DNA of 64,000 nt from Sciurus carolinensis (GCF_902686445.1 NC_062214.1:92856738-92920737), one strand, 5' to 3'; shown: positions 1-12,689, numbered from the stretch's first letter. Numbers and translations: made by a program. The notes: a model not told the origin generated them from the letters alone.

Positions 1-469
1 TTTAGTGGTCTTTAATTCCTTAGTGAATATTTTAACCTAAATAAAACTTTTATCTTTTCCACTTTTGAGGTACAGATCAGATTTCATCTTCTCTGCAAAT
101 TCTACCCTGAATTCCCTGACAGGATTGACCATACTCTCCTCTGTGTTCCCCTGTTACTCATTTCTTTCCATAGTAATTATTTGTCAGCATACAGAGAACT
201 CAGGGAAGGAAGAGACTTTGTGAACCTCTCATGTCTCCATCCCTAGTGATCAGTCCAATAGGTTCTTGTTCGTTAATGCACAGATTCTTCCACTTGAATA
301 GAAACATGATTTATGTGCAGCTGCATCTGTGGGCATATGATGACGTTGATGACGGTGAAGTGTATTTTTGACTGCTTTACCTGTGTCTGATAGGTGAGCA
401 CAGTGCCTGCAGAGGGTGGAGAAGAGTTATCATCTAGGGGTACTGGGTTTGTTGTCTCCATTTAGCAAC
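1..469. other. Unassigned non-coding sequence
   Basis: No repeat family, RNA gene or plausible exon was recognised here. The only reading frames are short and have no recognisable composition. Confidence 0.4.
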
Positions 470-760
470 TAATTGAAGAATAGGACACAGAGATAGCAAG
501 AAAGAAGTAGGTTTATTGTCAAAGCAAGAGATAGACTTCTCCAAGGAGATGTCTTCTGTTCTGATAATGTTGCCTTGTTACATCTGCCCCTGTAAGGTGT
601 TGAGAACTAATATTCATACGTCATTTAACAGATAAGAAGTCAGGAAGAGAAAGTTGAAGGGGCTGTTGCAAGGCCGTGCAGTTTGCACAGGGCGTAAATC
701 AATGGACAGAATGGGAGATGGGAAATAACAAGGAATAAGACTTCTACTTCTTGGAAAAAT
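470..760 (-). mobile_element. Possible antisense LTR fragment
   Basis: Read on the minus strand, this stretch has an AATAAA signal (512-517 on the plus strand as TTTATT) followed by a pyrimidine-rich, U5-like segment. That layout resembles the end of a retroviral LTR. I see no convincing TG...CA ends, primer-binding site or target duplication. It may be an old LTR fragment or a chance resemblance. Confidence 0.28.
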
Positions 761-2645
761 GACTTCATTAATTTTCTCTCCATTTAAATTCAGCTCCGCC
801 TCCTCCAGTTCTTTTCTTCATGAGATCAAAGAGGCAGCCTTTAGATAGGAGGAAGACACGCCACAGAGATGCTGAATATGAACTGACCCTCGCGTGGGGA
901 TCATTTTACTGCAGAAGCAGCAATAATCATAATCATAAAGCTCACTTGAACTTGGCACTTTTCTTCTCTTCAGCATAGAGTCTGAAATTACCCGCTGATG
1001 CCTTCGGCACAGCAGTGGGCTGCTGAACAGAGGAGAGGCTGGGGACCCTGAAGTGTGTTATTGTGGAGAAATTCTGGAAGCTCTCAGGGCTGTGAATGGC
1101 TCTGGTGAATAAGCCAGCCTGGGGCAGTTCAATAGGCAGGGTGATAAGTAGGAAGCTGTGATATTGTTTCTATGGAAGGAGTGGCTCCAGATCGCTCAGG
1201 GGCTGTGCTGTGTCGAAGTCACTTTGCAGAGAGGCCCATAAGAGGACCACGCCACACCTGTAGACTTATGCAAACAAAACCCCACTTCTCAGGAACCTCA
1301 GGAGTATCAGGAAATTTTTTCATAGAAAATTAGAAGCATTGATAAAAATGAATGACCCTTTGACCTCTTTCCTCATATACAATGCCACATAGAAATATGA
1401 GCATTCGCAGGCATCCATGTTCCCAGGTGTGTCACCCAGGTCTGTGGCATTGTCTGTCTTGGAGCAGTGCTGTGTTTTTTCTTGTGTAAGAAAAGGAGAT
1501 CGCATGAGAATTCAGGAGCCTTGGTGCGAGCTCTTCTGCATATTTCCTTTGCATCTTAGAGGATAGATTCCCAGAGCTCAGACCTCCCTGGCCTCAGCCA
1601 GGTGCCATTTTCAACCTGCAGCCTTTTGTTTGCCTCAGCTGCACTGGAGTTGGTTCTGTCAGCACTGGATAGTCAAATCCAGTGGGCAGGGGAATATGTT
1701 TCAGGGAAGCATCCTCCTAAGTCAGCCTTTTCTGACCTCTACTGTTCTTCAGATTAGTAATGTGTCCCCCACGCCTGCTGTATTGGTCTGGGGTGTTGCC
1801 TTTTTGAAGTCCCTATGAAGTGACCAGCATGTGAATCCTTGCCCTGGTCCCTAAGTCAGAGGCCCCAAATGGCCCCAATTGCCACAGGGGCATGTGAGCA
1901 CAGTCCAAGGGGTGACAATATGAAGCTAAGGTGGAGTTCTGCTCCACATGCACTTTAACTGAGGACGGGTGTGCAGGCCTGTGACCAGATAGACATGAGG
2001 TTGATTTCTGTTCTGGTCGAAACAGATACAATAATGCAGGGTAGGTGCTTGCTGCAGAAACAGCACTTAGTACCTTAGCAGCTGCCTGGGTTTGTCTTCC
2101 TGTGGCCTGATCCTGAGGTTTTTGACCTATAACTCTTCTTTTGCTGCAGCTTGAGTGTGACTAGTGTTGGAACAAATCCCTATCCTGAATGTGCATCTAA
2201 ATTACTCACTTCACTCCAAATTACCTACAAAGAAACAGTGAAAAGGGAAGAAAGAAGAAATTCAACATGATGGTCTCTGACTTAGGCTGATTCATTTGGG
2301 ATTTTTTTGACTTTATGTTGGTGCAAAATTGATACACATCCAGTAGAAACCATAAGTTTAGAATTTTGTTCTTTTCCTGAGTTAGTGGCATGTGGGGACA
2401 CACTTTTTGATGCTGGCAGCAGCAGAGAGCCATAGCTCCCAGTCAGTCATGCGATCAGAAGGAAAAACAATTGATGCCCCACAGTGTACTGTATTCAGTA
2501 AATTGTATGAGACAGTCAACACTTTATCATAAAATAGGCCTTGTGCTATTTTGTCCTGCTGTAGGCTAATGTAAGTGTTCTGAGAGCATTTAAACTAAGT
2601 GAAGCTGAGCTATGATATTTGGTAGGACAGGTGTATAAATGCAAT
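761..2645. other. Unassigned non-coding sequence
   Basis: Mixed-composition sequence without a recognised repeat. Reading frames of 60-72 codons on both strands lack domain character or flanking splice signals. Confidence 0.4.
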
Positions 2646-2850
2646 TTTTTTGTGGGGGGGTGGGTACAAGGGATTGAACTCAGGGGCACTCAACCACATA
2701 CCCAGCCCTATTTTGTATTTTATTTAGAGACAGGGTCTTACTGAGTTGCTTAGAACCTCCCTAAATTGCTGAGGCTGGCTTTGAACTTGCAATCCTCCTG
2801 CCTCAGCCTCCTGAGTCGCTGGGATTACAGGCGAACGCCACCATGCCTTG
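2646..2850 (-). mobile_element. Composite B1-ID SINE (sciurid type)
   Basis: Antisense copy. It starts with a T-rich tail, then the complement of the ID arm (CAGGGGCACTCAACCAC near 2681), then the complement of the B1 arm including CTCAGCCTCCTGAG and GGGATTACAGGCG. The dimer of a 7SL-derived arm and a tRNA-like arm supports assigning the window to a squirrel-like rodent. No clear target duplication is visible. Confidence 0.88.
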
Positions 2851-5291
2851 CTTAAACACATTTTTGACTTAGGACATTTTCAACTTACAGATGTGTTTAC
2901 TGGAGTGAAAGTTGGGGAGCAACTGTACTGAGCACTGACACTGTGCTAGGAGTTAGGGAAGGGGTGAAGCTGGAGGTGCCTGCCTTTTAGAGCATACAAT
3001 TCAGCATGAGAGACCAATGAGATAACAAGGGGCACAGGTGGGTATTCCAGGGATTGCCAACCTACTCTATAGTTTGTTGCAGGCAGAAGGAGGGGGAGTC
3101 CAGTTCCGAGGGAGGGTACGGGAACCAGAGACAAGGTGAAGAGTCTTCATGTAGTCTGAACTTACATGAGGCAGAGGAAAGGGCTGTAGAAACAGAACAA
3201 AATAGTGCGACATGCTCAGAAAACTGCAGTTGTCCTATATTCTTGGGATCTGGAGGCCAAGGGGAGACAGTAAGAGATGAAACAGGACAGATAGTCAGGG
3301 ACTAGGTGCAGGGCTATGGATGAGTCAGGCTAGGTAGTATGACCTATGCCAGTGGACTGCCTTAAGAGTATGCCTGGCTTCAAGGAGGCACTGGATTCCA
3401 ATTCATGGTAGCCAAAGAAATATGGAATACTTGGGCTTGATTTGGGTTGCATGGGTATCAAAAGGTCTGAGCTGAGGTTAGTGTGTACCTCCTGAAATTT
3501 CCTGGCAATAGTGACATTTGAATCTGGTTGCTAATTTGCTTGCTCTAGACAACCAGGACCCTAGTATTTTTGCTATAGGGACAGGACTTAGCATCCAGTC
3601 AGGTGCAAGAGAGACCTAGCCAAGACAAAACCTGATGTTAGTCCTAGGGAAATGGACTGGAGTTCCTGGGATAAACAGCCTAACTATATAGACTAGGTAA
3701 ATCCAGCTAGAGTAGGGGAGGTGTGACTTAAATGGGTTCACATATGGAGCCCAAGCCCAGGCAGCAAAAGAAATCCAGATTCCACCAGTTAAAAGAGGAG
3801 GGACATGTTAAATGCTTCTCACCTGCTTAGGTTAACTCAGATATTCAGTGAAATAGAACTACAGCCAGGGAGACAGGGACTAGGAAGGTAGAGATTGATG
3901 TGGAGATTTCAAAGCAAAAGGCAGTTCCAGCAAAGGAAGACTCTTTCTTGTTCATTGAATATACCAAACTCTGCAACTTCCACAGGTTTCCTCTGCCTGG
4001 AGCACTCTCCTGTCTCTGACTGGCAGCCATAAGTTGCCAGAGCCTGCAGGCTAGTCCACAGTATTGAAGGCTGGCATGCATGTGGGGAACCTCCTGCCTA
4101 GTCTGAGCCTAGAGCTTCCTCTCCTGTGTTGTGCTTCTTCTAAGCAATGACTGGGTCAAGCTGTCCTTTCAGCAGTGTTTCTTCACTTGTTCTAAAATAA
4201 TCCTCTGGATAGAGACAAGGTCAATGTGAAAGGAAATTCCCAATCTTCAGAGACCAGCTCAGACCCCTGTCCTGTTATCCAAATGCTCACTTTTGAAAGT
4301 TCCAAGGATAGTGTTTCTAGAATAGTTTATGAGGAATCTTCCGATAATGTAATCTGCTCAGTCCACAGAGATTTCTACCAACACACACATGCACACATAC
4401 TGGGACATTTACTGCCAATTTCAGAGAGCAGTGAATGGGTTTCTCTCTTGTCATCTGGAATGCTGAAAGATTCCAGATCTTTTCTTCAGTTTCATAAAGA
4501 AATAATTTCAGCAAAATGCCCCCTCCCAATAAGACTGTGTCCTATGCCCTCAGCCTGGTATCCTGTCTCAAATCCAGGGCCATCATGTTGACACCCTCCT
4601 GACCTTGAAGCTTCTGAGCTGATGGGCAAAATGTACCCACAGGAGTCCCCAGGGCATAAATGGCAACCCTGTGTTGATTTCCCTCTGTCCTTCCTAATGT
4701 CAGAGGCTGGACGTGGGCTAAAGTCAGCTCCAACAGTGCCAGAGGAAAGCAGGCTCCTTCCAGTGGACCAACCAGGCTTTCCTCTTCCTGGTAACCCAGG
4801 AATTGGTCAGGGTCCCACCTATTGCTATCACTCTAAATAAGTTACACCAATCTGCTGAATAAAGGATCACATAGTTTCAGGAGTTGGGTAGGGTTCAGAG
4901 TGCAGGCACTCATCTGAAATGAGACTGTTTGCAGAATGTGGAAGAACAGGAACCAGGAAAGGGTCAGAGACCTGGTGTGGGATTAAGTGAACCTGGGCTC
5001 AGTATTAGGTGAATTTGTTAGAAGGGCTGGCTGCTTTTCCATCTCTGCCCCCAGGAACATTTTTATCTCCTTAAGTTCAAGTAGAAGTTGCAGTCAGAAC
5101 AATAGTGGGCCTGGGAAATGTGTGGCTTAGGGAGGGACTTAGAGTTACTGCCCAAACCCCTTTTCCTGTTGAGACCACGTCTTCTCCTTCCCTTAAACAC
5201 AGTTTTTAAAGAAAGCCAAAGGAGAGAATTTATACGAGAAAAAGAATTATTAGTATTCTGCTGGGTTCTTTATATATACATGTGATCCATT
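2851..5291. other. Unassigned non-coding sequence
   Basis: No recognisable repeat or gene. A 121-codon plus-strand frame (4226-4591) is overlapped by minus-strand frames, has no family resemblance and is treated as chance. Confidence 0.4.
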
Positions 5292-5315
5292 AAAAAAAAA
5301 AAAAAAAAAAAAAAA
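5292..5315 (+). repeat. Poly(A) tract (24 bases)
   Basis: An uninterrupted run of A. The sequence just upstream does not read as a recognisable SINE or L1 end, so its origin is unclear. Confidence 0.9.
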
Positions 5316-5766
5316 CTTGTAAGAGAATCAATTTTCTTTTTTCCAGATAGGCAAACCAGAGCTTAGAGATGAAGTTACCCAATCTGGGAGCCTTTTGAAG
5401 GTAAATGGGGGTGCTAAAAATACTTACAAGTACTTATTACCTGAAAATTGGTTTCATTATTTGGACTTGTTAAATAATACTACTAGAAAGTTCTTATTAA
5501 GAAGGAAATTGTTGCTTAAAAAAATCAACAGACCTAAGTCAGAACTGCCTCGGTTAATTGGAGTTACGTGGCAATCCCGATATCAGTGACTTTTCCAAGA
5601 TCACAGAGCTAGTAAGTGACAAAGCCAGGCCTCCAGATGTGGTCTCTTTCCATAATTTCAAGCTGCTTAGTTTTGGAGATGAAACAAGCTGGAGAACCAC
5701 TAATGTTCCTTTTGTGTACTTCTGATACCAGTCTTGAAAATCAGGACCAGCTCCTCATTCTTCTGG

Positions 5767-5853
5767 TGTTGAAGAGTAAACACCCAAAAAACGTTGAGGC
5801 AAGAGCAGAAAGCAAATTTTATTTAAGGAGCTGAACACACTCACTCACACACA

Positions 5854-5888
<35 letters not shown>

Positions 5889-6240
5889 AGAAACAGACAG
5901 ACAGACAGACAGACAGATATACTCCTCTGGAGTGGAGGGGACCCAGAGCTGTTGGCCATGGCAGTGGGGGTGTCTTCCCCCTTTATAGATTTTAGGTTTC
6001 CTTTCTTCTCATGCCTATGTGACCAAAAGGCAGGAAAGGAGCCATTCAGGGGGTGATTGCCTGCATTGGAAAGGGTGATCCTTCCCCTCCCTGGGAGGTG
6101 TTAGCAACCCATTGGTGGGTAAGTGCTATCAACCCATTTCTTTTTATTTGATAACCAGCTATCTGTCCTTTGCCCTGGTCTCACTTACAGGTTCAAGTAT
6201 TCTCTTTTCAGAGGGGAGCTGGGATTGTGTGTCCGGCATT
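5767..6240 (-). mobile_element. Endogenous retrovirus LTR, antisense
   Basis: On the minus strand the order is a polypurine stretch followed by TG (plus 6236-6249), a CCAAT box (plus 6111-6115), a TATA box (CTATAAA, plus 5982-5988), an AATAAA signal (plus 5818-5823), and a terminus ending in CA. This is full LTR promoter and poly(A) architecture. A (CA)n/(CAGA)n tract lies between the TATA box and the poly(A) signal, inside the part that would be transcribed. The purine tract just upstream of the TG suggests that this is the 3' LTR, so internal remnants would lie at higher coordinates. The second LTR was not found. Confidence 0.72.
5834..5920. repeat. (CA)n followed by (CAGA)n microsatellite
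   Basis: Imperfect then perfect CA repeats run into about seven CAGA units. The tract lies inside the antisense LTR, so it expanded after insertion or was part of that LTR lineage. Confidence 0.95.
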
Positions 6241-7600
6241 TCCTTCCCACTTCGACTCTTCCAATGTGACCCCCTAGCTGCAGTGTTTTGGGGTCTAGGC
6301 TGACCCCTCCCGAGGTGACAACCTCTCAGGGATGTGGTCTTGTCTCCCAGGTCTCCTTCCTCACTGCTGAGCTCCCTGACTGCTGTAGACACTTGGTCTG
6401 ATGGCAGACCCTTCCCCTAGCTTGACTTCTGGTCCTTGGGTGTTGCTAGGCCCTTCTTATCTACTCTCAGATTCCCTGTTTTTTTTGATCCTTCTTGTTC
6501 CCTTAGGTTCTGCCTGCTGAGTCTGCCACCTGAGCCTAGGTATGGTTCTCTCCTTGGATGACTTTGCTTGCCCCTCCCTGATCTGGTTAGAAATTAATTC
6601 ATCCCTGGCTATTTTCCCTTCACCCACCTTCATAGCTACATTCACAATTTGACAGTCTTTGAGATTTAATCAACTAGTTCATTGAGCAATCCAGGTGTAT
6701 ACCCACCTGATTTGAAATGATTTAGTTTAATGAAGATAATCATGTGGCCCAGGTTTTCTGGGGCAACCCTAATTTAAAATATTCTGTCTCATTGTACTTA
6801 GAAAATCTCTTAGAATATTGAAAATATTGGCATTTGGGATTAAAAACGTCATCTTCTAGATGACCTTGGGTCCCTGGAAATAAAGTAAGGCATAAATATT
6901 TCCCACCTTTGACTTCAAACACAGAGCTCTCTGCTAGACCTTTGTTTTTGTCAGTTTGGGTAACCCCAGAGAGAACAGCTCTTTTATTTGTTTTCAAATA
7001 TCTCATCTGTATTGTTGTCCTGTTGTTGTCCCTACTTTCTGTAAAAAGAACTCCGTAGTCTTCATTGGATGCCAAATATCTTTCTTGGGAAGCAGCCCTG
7101 TGGTTTGCTTGGTGTTTCTCTAGTTAGTACCTAATAACTGTGACAGTCTAAATCAGGGGACTGCCTTCACTGTGAAATTTGCAAGAGCCAGGTTCTCCGT
7201 GTCCTATCTGTCTCCTGGGCCCACAGATAAATGGTACTGCCAGAAAAAGCCTGCCCTTGGCTTTAGTTGGACCTTCAGTTGCAAATGGCTGCCTTCTCTC
7301 TGCCTGAGGAAGCTTGGTGGGACCTCCCTGAAGGTCAGAGCATCCCAGACTGGTCAAATCTGGTCCTGCCAGAGAGAGGTTGCTTCTCCCATAGTGGTCC
7401 CCAGTTACAACCACTGTGGACAGAGGAAATATCTCCAACAGGTGCATTTTGAGTGGACGGAACTGCTTAGAACAAGGTGGCATGGGGCAGAGTAGTCCCA
7501 GTGATAGGTTCTAAGGGTCACTGTTTCCCTGAGATACTTCCAAAGAGACTCTGAGGTAGATGCCACAAAGGCCTGGGGTGCCCACTAACATACTGAGGTC
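6241..7600 (-). other. Possible degraded ERV internal sequence
   Basis: This stretch lies on the internal side of the putative 3' LTR. On the minus strand it carries several moderate frames: 7148-7483 (111 codons), 6740-7075 (111 codons) and 6457-6645 (62 codons, basic C-terminal part). I cannot match any of them to gag, pol or env motifs, and no zinc knuckle, protease or reverse transcriptase signature is visible. A retroviral origin is inferred from position only; it could equally be ordinary flank. Confidence 0.3.
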
Positions 7601-7681
7601 TCTGAGAAGTTCAGCATTTCCTAAATGTGTTTGACCGTACTTCATCCTTTAGTACTTTTAAAGAATGAGGGCAAAATAAAA

Positions 7682-7860
7682 GAGCAGGGGATTGGGAGTC
7701 AGAGGGACCTGCCTTGATTCAAGTTTAAAATCCTCACATGCAACTGGTTCACTTTGCTATGTTTTTTAGTCTTGGTTTTCTCATCAGTAAAATGAGACTA
7801 ACAAAGGATCTCACACAGGGTTGTGTGGGTAGAAAGCACTTTACTTAAGTGTAAAACAGT
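7682..7860 (+). mobile_element. MIR SINE
   Basis: Recognised by the MIR core order: GGGAGTCAGAGGGACCTG, then the complement-like CTCATCAGTAAAATGAGAC, then CACAGGGTTGTGTGGGTAGA. MIRs are ancient tRNA-derived SINEs shared by all mammals, so this copy predates rodents. Confidence 0.75.
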
Positions 7861-7903
7861 TACTTAAGAAGAGACTTTGTTGAGGTAGAGAATTCACTCA
7901 GCT

Positions 7904-7993
7904 GGTGTATTTTGTAGCTCTGTGGTAGAGCATGTGTTTAGCATATGCAAGGCCCTGGCTTCAATCCTCAGCATCAAAATAAATAAATATATA
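7904..7993 (+). mobile_element. ID element (tRNA-Ala-like SINE)
   Basis: An A-box-like GTAGCTCTGTGGTAGAGC, then CAAGGCCCTGGCTTCAATCC and an A/T-rich tail. Several substitutions relative to the ID consensus suggest moderate age. No clear target duplication. Confidence 0.85.
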
Positions 7994-9005
7994 ATCCCAT
8001 TTATATTGACTGATTTAGAAGCTGCCTGTCCTTGTTTGTCTATTCAGGATGTGCCAGGACCAGAATATTTGAGATAAAATGTCAGGATCCTATGATAGCT
8101 AAATAATGGAGAATACTTTTGAATTAATACATTATTTTAAGAAAATACTTTAAGATTCTTATAGCAGAATACAGGATGAATTAGAAAGGAAAGACTTAGG
8201 GTTTGGTTCACTCCTTCTACTTACAGCATGAAGTCATGCTTTATAAAGTTGTTAAAGATGCAGCAAGAGTGCCTGGGGTGGGTGACATGCCTGGGAACCA
8301 AGAGGCTGAGGTAGGGTTGAGACCTGTTACCCAGCAGGTATTGGTGGGACTGGATGTTCTCTCCGGGATTTATAAGTGTAGCTTGGAAGGTTTGCCTTGA
8401 AACCTTGACTCCTTTTCATGCAGAAATAAGAATGAACCCCTGCATATACTAAATATTTTTTTCTTCTTCTTTGTTCATTAAACTGGGAGTTCTTAACTTG
8501 TATCATATTTAGGCCTTTGGGAAAGGGGTGCAGGGTCAATTGGTATGACTGGTGTCTAGAAATTCTCTGAAATTAGAAGCCACATTTTGCATGCATATAT
8601 GTATGTGCATTTCAGTGGGAGAAGAAAGGTAATCCTAAACCACAAAATGTGTTTTTTTCTCTGTGAACTGTATGAATTACACCCAGAATAAACTCCCTGG
8701 CCAGCAGAGTTCACTCTACAATTGGTAATTGGATGGGGACTCAGGCACTCCCGTGAACCTCCTGGGCTTCTGCAGCTGGTCTGAGGCACTTGGTATGCTG
8801 CTTCATCAGCAAGAAGCTGGTTTTACTTGGTCCCCTTGCTCTGGGGAACTGTAGCTTCTCTGTACTTCCTTCTTCCCTTTCTGGCCTACAAAGTCCTTGA
8901 AACCTGCCATGGATGCTGCTGTAAATCCCAGGTTATCTATGCATGGCTGATGTGACTTTCACAGTTACACAAATCGAGCAAGCAGTGTGCATGCCAGGAA
9001 GTTCA
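7994..9005. other. Unassigned non-coding sequence
   Basis: No repeat or gene recognised. Confidence 0.4.
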
Positions 9006-9150
9006 AGGTGCTTGCATTTCAGCAGATGTTTAGTGGGCACCTATTGGTGCCATGCACTGTGTTAGGACCTGGATGTAGGGCAGTGAGAGAAAGAAAATAT
9101 AATAATGAGCAGGATCTGCTTTGCAGAGGCTTCCTGTCCAGTGCATCCAG
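9006..9150 (+). mobile_element. Ancient MIR/L2-type repeat fragment
   Basis: Contains the familiar mammalian pattern GGGCACCTATTGGTGCCATG, then CACTGTGTTAGGACCTGG, followed by GAGGCTTCCTGTCCAGTG. The family (MIR versus L2) cannot be settled by eye. Confidence 0.5.
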
Positions 9151-9539
9151 ACAAATTATAATGTGAGCAATAAAGAGGAAGTGACACAAAAATGCAGCCC
9201 CTGTCCTGTTAGAGCTGAACTCTCATTCTCTATGTAAGAATGAGCCTGTGTCGACGGTGGGTCCATCATGTATAAGACAGTACATTAGGTACATTGTTAA
9301 ACAAATGTAAGGGACTCCTGCCAAGTGTAATGTGTATTAAGTCAAATCATCATATACACACACAAACATAAAAGTACAAATGAACTATAAGGATGAAAGA
9401 CATGGTGCTATAAGGGAATATTATAGGGGTAATTTGACCTTGTCCCAGAGATCACAGAACTTTTCCCTGAGGGAATAATGCTGGAGCTGACACCTTTAGG
9501 AAGAAAAATAGGGGTTAATGAGGTAAAACAAGGTAAGGG

Positions 9540-9830
9540 TGGGAAAGGAACTCCAGGCATAAGGAATAGCATGTCGAAAGGCCCAGTGTTGAGGGAGAGC
9601 TTTGTGCCCATTAGTAGATGAAGGAGGCTAAGGAGGCCTGGAATCCCAGAGTGAAGGAAACTGCAGAATGAGGCTGGGATCAGATCACTGGGAGCTCGTA
9701 AGTCAAACTGGATTGTGGTCTTTAGTCTTAGTTCAGTAGCAAGTCATTGAGATGCTTTAAGCAGGAACAGGATGAGCTATGTGAACTAGCCATTTTGGGG
9801 CAATTAGGGAAGTTGACATAGTAGCTAAAT
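9540..9830 (+). mobile_element. Ancient L2-like interspersed repeat
   Basis: The order is AACTCCAGGCATAAGGAATA, AAAGGCCCAGTG, then AAGCAGGAACAGGATGAGC. It matches a widespread old mammalian repeat that I associate with L2-type sequence. The family name is uncertain. Confidence 0.45.
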
Positions 9831-11234
9831 GACTTTGAACTTGACTTTGCAGGATGAGGAGGAGTTCAACTGTTAAGGAATAGGAAGGTTTGCATGAAAA
9901 TAGCCAAAGATGAAGAAAAAAAACATGCACAGTACCCTAGGCCTGGGGAGTGGTAAGGTAAATGACTGAGAGAGTTAAGTAAAGCCAAGCTGAAAAGAGC
10001 TCTCAAACACCTACTGAAGATTTTATTGGGAGGGAAGTCAGAGAGTTTTTGAGGAAGGATACAGCTTTTACCTGCAACTGGAGTCCTGAGAATTTTCATC
10101 AGAAGTATCTCTGCCATTTCTAGCCTCTTATTTCCAATTATACAGATGAGGATTTTGAACAAGGATTTCCAGATAACTTGTATTGTTGGGGAAGAAGCCA
10201 ATGCTTGATTCCATTTTTGATATGGACTGTCTTTGGTCATCACATTATTTAGGGGTTAGTCATATTAATTCCTAATATGGAATTCATGAATCGCAGCATC
10301 CTGATCCAGGATCCTTCTGGGATCCACAAGTTCTCCTCCTGCTCTGCCCTCACTTGCATATGAGGCTACAATATGTGTGGAAATGCCAAGCAAGCAAAAG
10401 GGAACTAAACTTTATTGACCATTTGGAAAAATCTATTTTAAGTAATAGCAGCATTGGTTGCTATCAAGTTGGAGACATCTTGTCAATGTACTAGGCAAAT
10501 GTAAAAATTCCAAAGTTTTAAGCAGCCACATTTTGGAGAAATCTTCAGTGTCTTCATGTTTGAGCTGGAGAATGTGCCTGGAATGTATTAAATGGTTGAA
10601 CCACTGGGGGAGAAAGTGACCATTCTATGAAAGGATAGGAAGAACCATTTATTAAGCATAAATTGCTGTTTTGAATAAAGATTAGAAATCAGTCTCAAAA
10701 GTAAGGCAAAAACACATGCTCCATGTGTTTTCCTAGAAAAAGTGTTGAAGAAGAAGATATGCATAAGAGGGTATGAGTATTGTCTTGAAGATTTGTGATT
10801 TTATCTATATATGTAATAATACTAACAAATTACATGTGTTGTTTGAGAATAGAGGAATATTTCCCCTTAGATGGGTCTGAAGAAAGGGAAAGAGTGAGCA
10901 TGAAAATAGATTTTATTAAATATCTGGTATGTTTGGGGTGTCCCACATAAAATATATGACTTGTTCCTATGTCAATACTCTAAATAAAGTTTTATTGTAC
11001 CCATTTTATGGATGAGATGAAAGCAGTAATTTTTAAGTGGTAAATCTGAAATTTGAAGTTGATTCAACTATTTACAAGTATAGTTCATGCTGTTTGCATT
11101 GTTCCAATTTTACAAAGAACTAGAAACTGAGAGTTTTGTTGCTTGGAAGATAGTGCTCTCCCAGGTCATTGTCCAACCTACACACTGTGTGATCCCTGCA
11201 TGGTGACAGGGTAAGGCGCACATAATCTAATAAA
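9831..11234. other. Unassigned sequence with a short MIR-like trace
   Basis: Mostly unrecognised. Around 10985-11080 there is a short MIR-like segment (CCCATTTTATGGATGAGATG). A 125-codon minus-strand frame at 9866-10243 is treated as chance. Confidence 0.4.
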
Positions 11235-11455
11235 AAGAGCTGATGCTTATTGAATGCTGTGCTAAAATCTGGACAATTTTGATGCCATTCCCATCTTACA
11301 ACCACCCATGGAGTAGGGATGTGAATTATTCCCACCCTATGGAAGAGGAAACTGAGGCAGAGTGCTTCTTAGATATAATTAATCTACACTCACATAGTTA
11401 GTATCTGCTAAATCTGAATCAAACTGGGGTAGTTCTGACTCTAAAACCTGTGGTA
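11235..11455 (+). mobile_element. MIR SINE
   Basis: Near full-length core: a TTATTGAATGCTGTGCTAAA start, GGAAGAGGAAACTGAGGCAG in the centre and a 3' part ending near TCTGACTCTAAAACC. Confidence 0.75.
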
Positions 11456-11518
11456 AGATCCCTTGAAACACAGTTTACTCTCAGCCACCTACCCAGTGGA
11501 GCCCTTTAAAAGAGCTAT

Positions 11519-11620
11519 TGCTGGGGTGTGCCTCAGAAGTACAGCATGTGCTTAGCATATGTGAGACCTTGGCTCCATCCCAGCACAGAAAAAAAAGAAA
11601 AAAAAAAAAAAAAAAAAAAC
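11519..11620 (+). mobile_element. ID element with long A-rich tail
   Basis: A diverged ID body (GTGCTTAGCATATGTGAGAC, TTGGCTCCATCCCAGCAC) is followed by an A-rich tail of about 30 bases broken by a single G. The tail creates lysine- or phenylalanine-rich reading frames on the two strands, which are artefacts. Confidence 0.85.
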
Positions 11621-12037
11621 TCACCAAAACCAGTCCTGCCCCTACTGAGACAAGGTTCTGTCTTCTCATTAACACTCCTCCTTGGTCCAGTGTTTCCTTT
11701 TATATCCATTTTGTCCTGCATAGAGAGGTACTGCTTAAGCACATCCTATCAGGCTGTGGGAAATACTACCAATGTGTTCCCCTTGACCAGCCTCTAATTC
11801 AGAAGGTTTTGTTCTAAGCATCCTGTAAGAATTCTGCTAAGCTTAATTTACAGGGCCATCAGCCACAAAACACAGTTCTTCTTTGGATAGGTTTCATTTA
11901 CTGACTTGCAGGAGAGATGACTCATAAATAAATTGCTCCTTTTCCTTGTCGATTTCTGTCCCTATCTTTGGGAATGCATGGTTGCCTTAAATATCTGCAA
12001 AGAAAAGAAATTGGATTCTGTGTTAGTGACACTGCTG

Positions 12038-12039
<2 letters not shown>

Positions 12040-12092
<53 letters not shown>
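12040..12092. repeat. (CT)n microsatellite
   Basis: Pure dinucleotide tract, pyrimidine on the plus strand. It generates the leucine/serine and arginine/glutamate runs of the overlapping spurious frames. Confidence 0.97.
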
Positions 12093-12096
<4 letters not shown>

Positions 12097-12685
12097 GATA
12101 CATTCTGAATATTTTACCCTTTTCTCAAGCTTGGAAATCTTTATAGTCCTAATAGAATTATTTCTTGTACGGTGCTTTATGCAAAATGGCATTATTAATA
12201 TTAAAATGATAAATATTGTGACTCCTGAAATGATGTGTTTTGATCACACTTTAACTGTGGCAAAACACTTTTTAAAGATACTTTCAAATGTTGTTATAGC
12301 CTTATATTCACATACCTACACAGATATGGGTCATATGAGCTGACATTTAAAAAGATCATACTCAACTAATTCTTCCACAATAGTCTTTGATATAAATTAT
12401 AAGGGAACAACAATTTTCTGCCTCTGATGAATACGTGTATGGGTATATTTCAAAAGAAATTTTAATCTTTCCTTTTCACTGGGAAATGAGGCAAGTCTTA
12501 AATGGATTTTTGGACATTGGCTTGCAAAACTGAAAGTCTGTGTTAACATGCCCTTAATGGTGTCAGATAAGCTCTTTCCCTCAGTCCTTGGGAAAGAGAG
12601 CCATTCATACTGCTTGCTACACCACTGATGGAAATTATATGAGGTTAGGACAGGAGATCAAGAGGCCCGTTTGCTAACACAAGCG
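12093..12685. other. Unassigned non-coding sequence
   Basis: AT-rich, no repeat or gene recognised. Confidence 0.4.
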
Positions 12686-12689
12686 TATT

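Noticed and set aside
4226..4591. 121-codon plus-strand frame
   Set aside because: Overlapped by minus-strand frames, no similarity to a known family, no supporting signals.
9866..10243. 125-codon minus-strand frame
   Set aside because: No domain, no splice context, ordinary composition for a random open frame.
11933..12343. 136-codon plus-strand frame rich in leucine and serine
   Set aside because: The run is a translation of the (CT)n microsatellite; the rest is AT-rich chance sequence.
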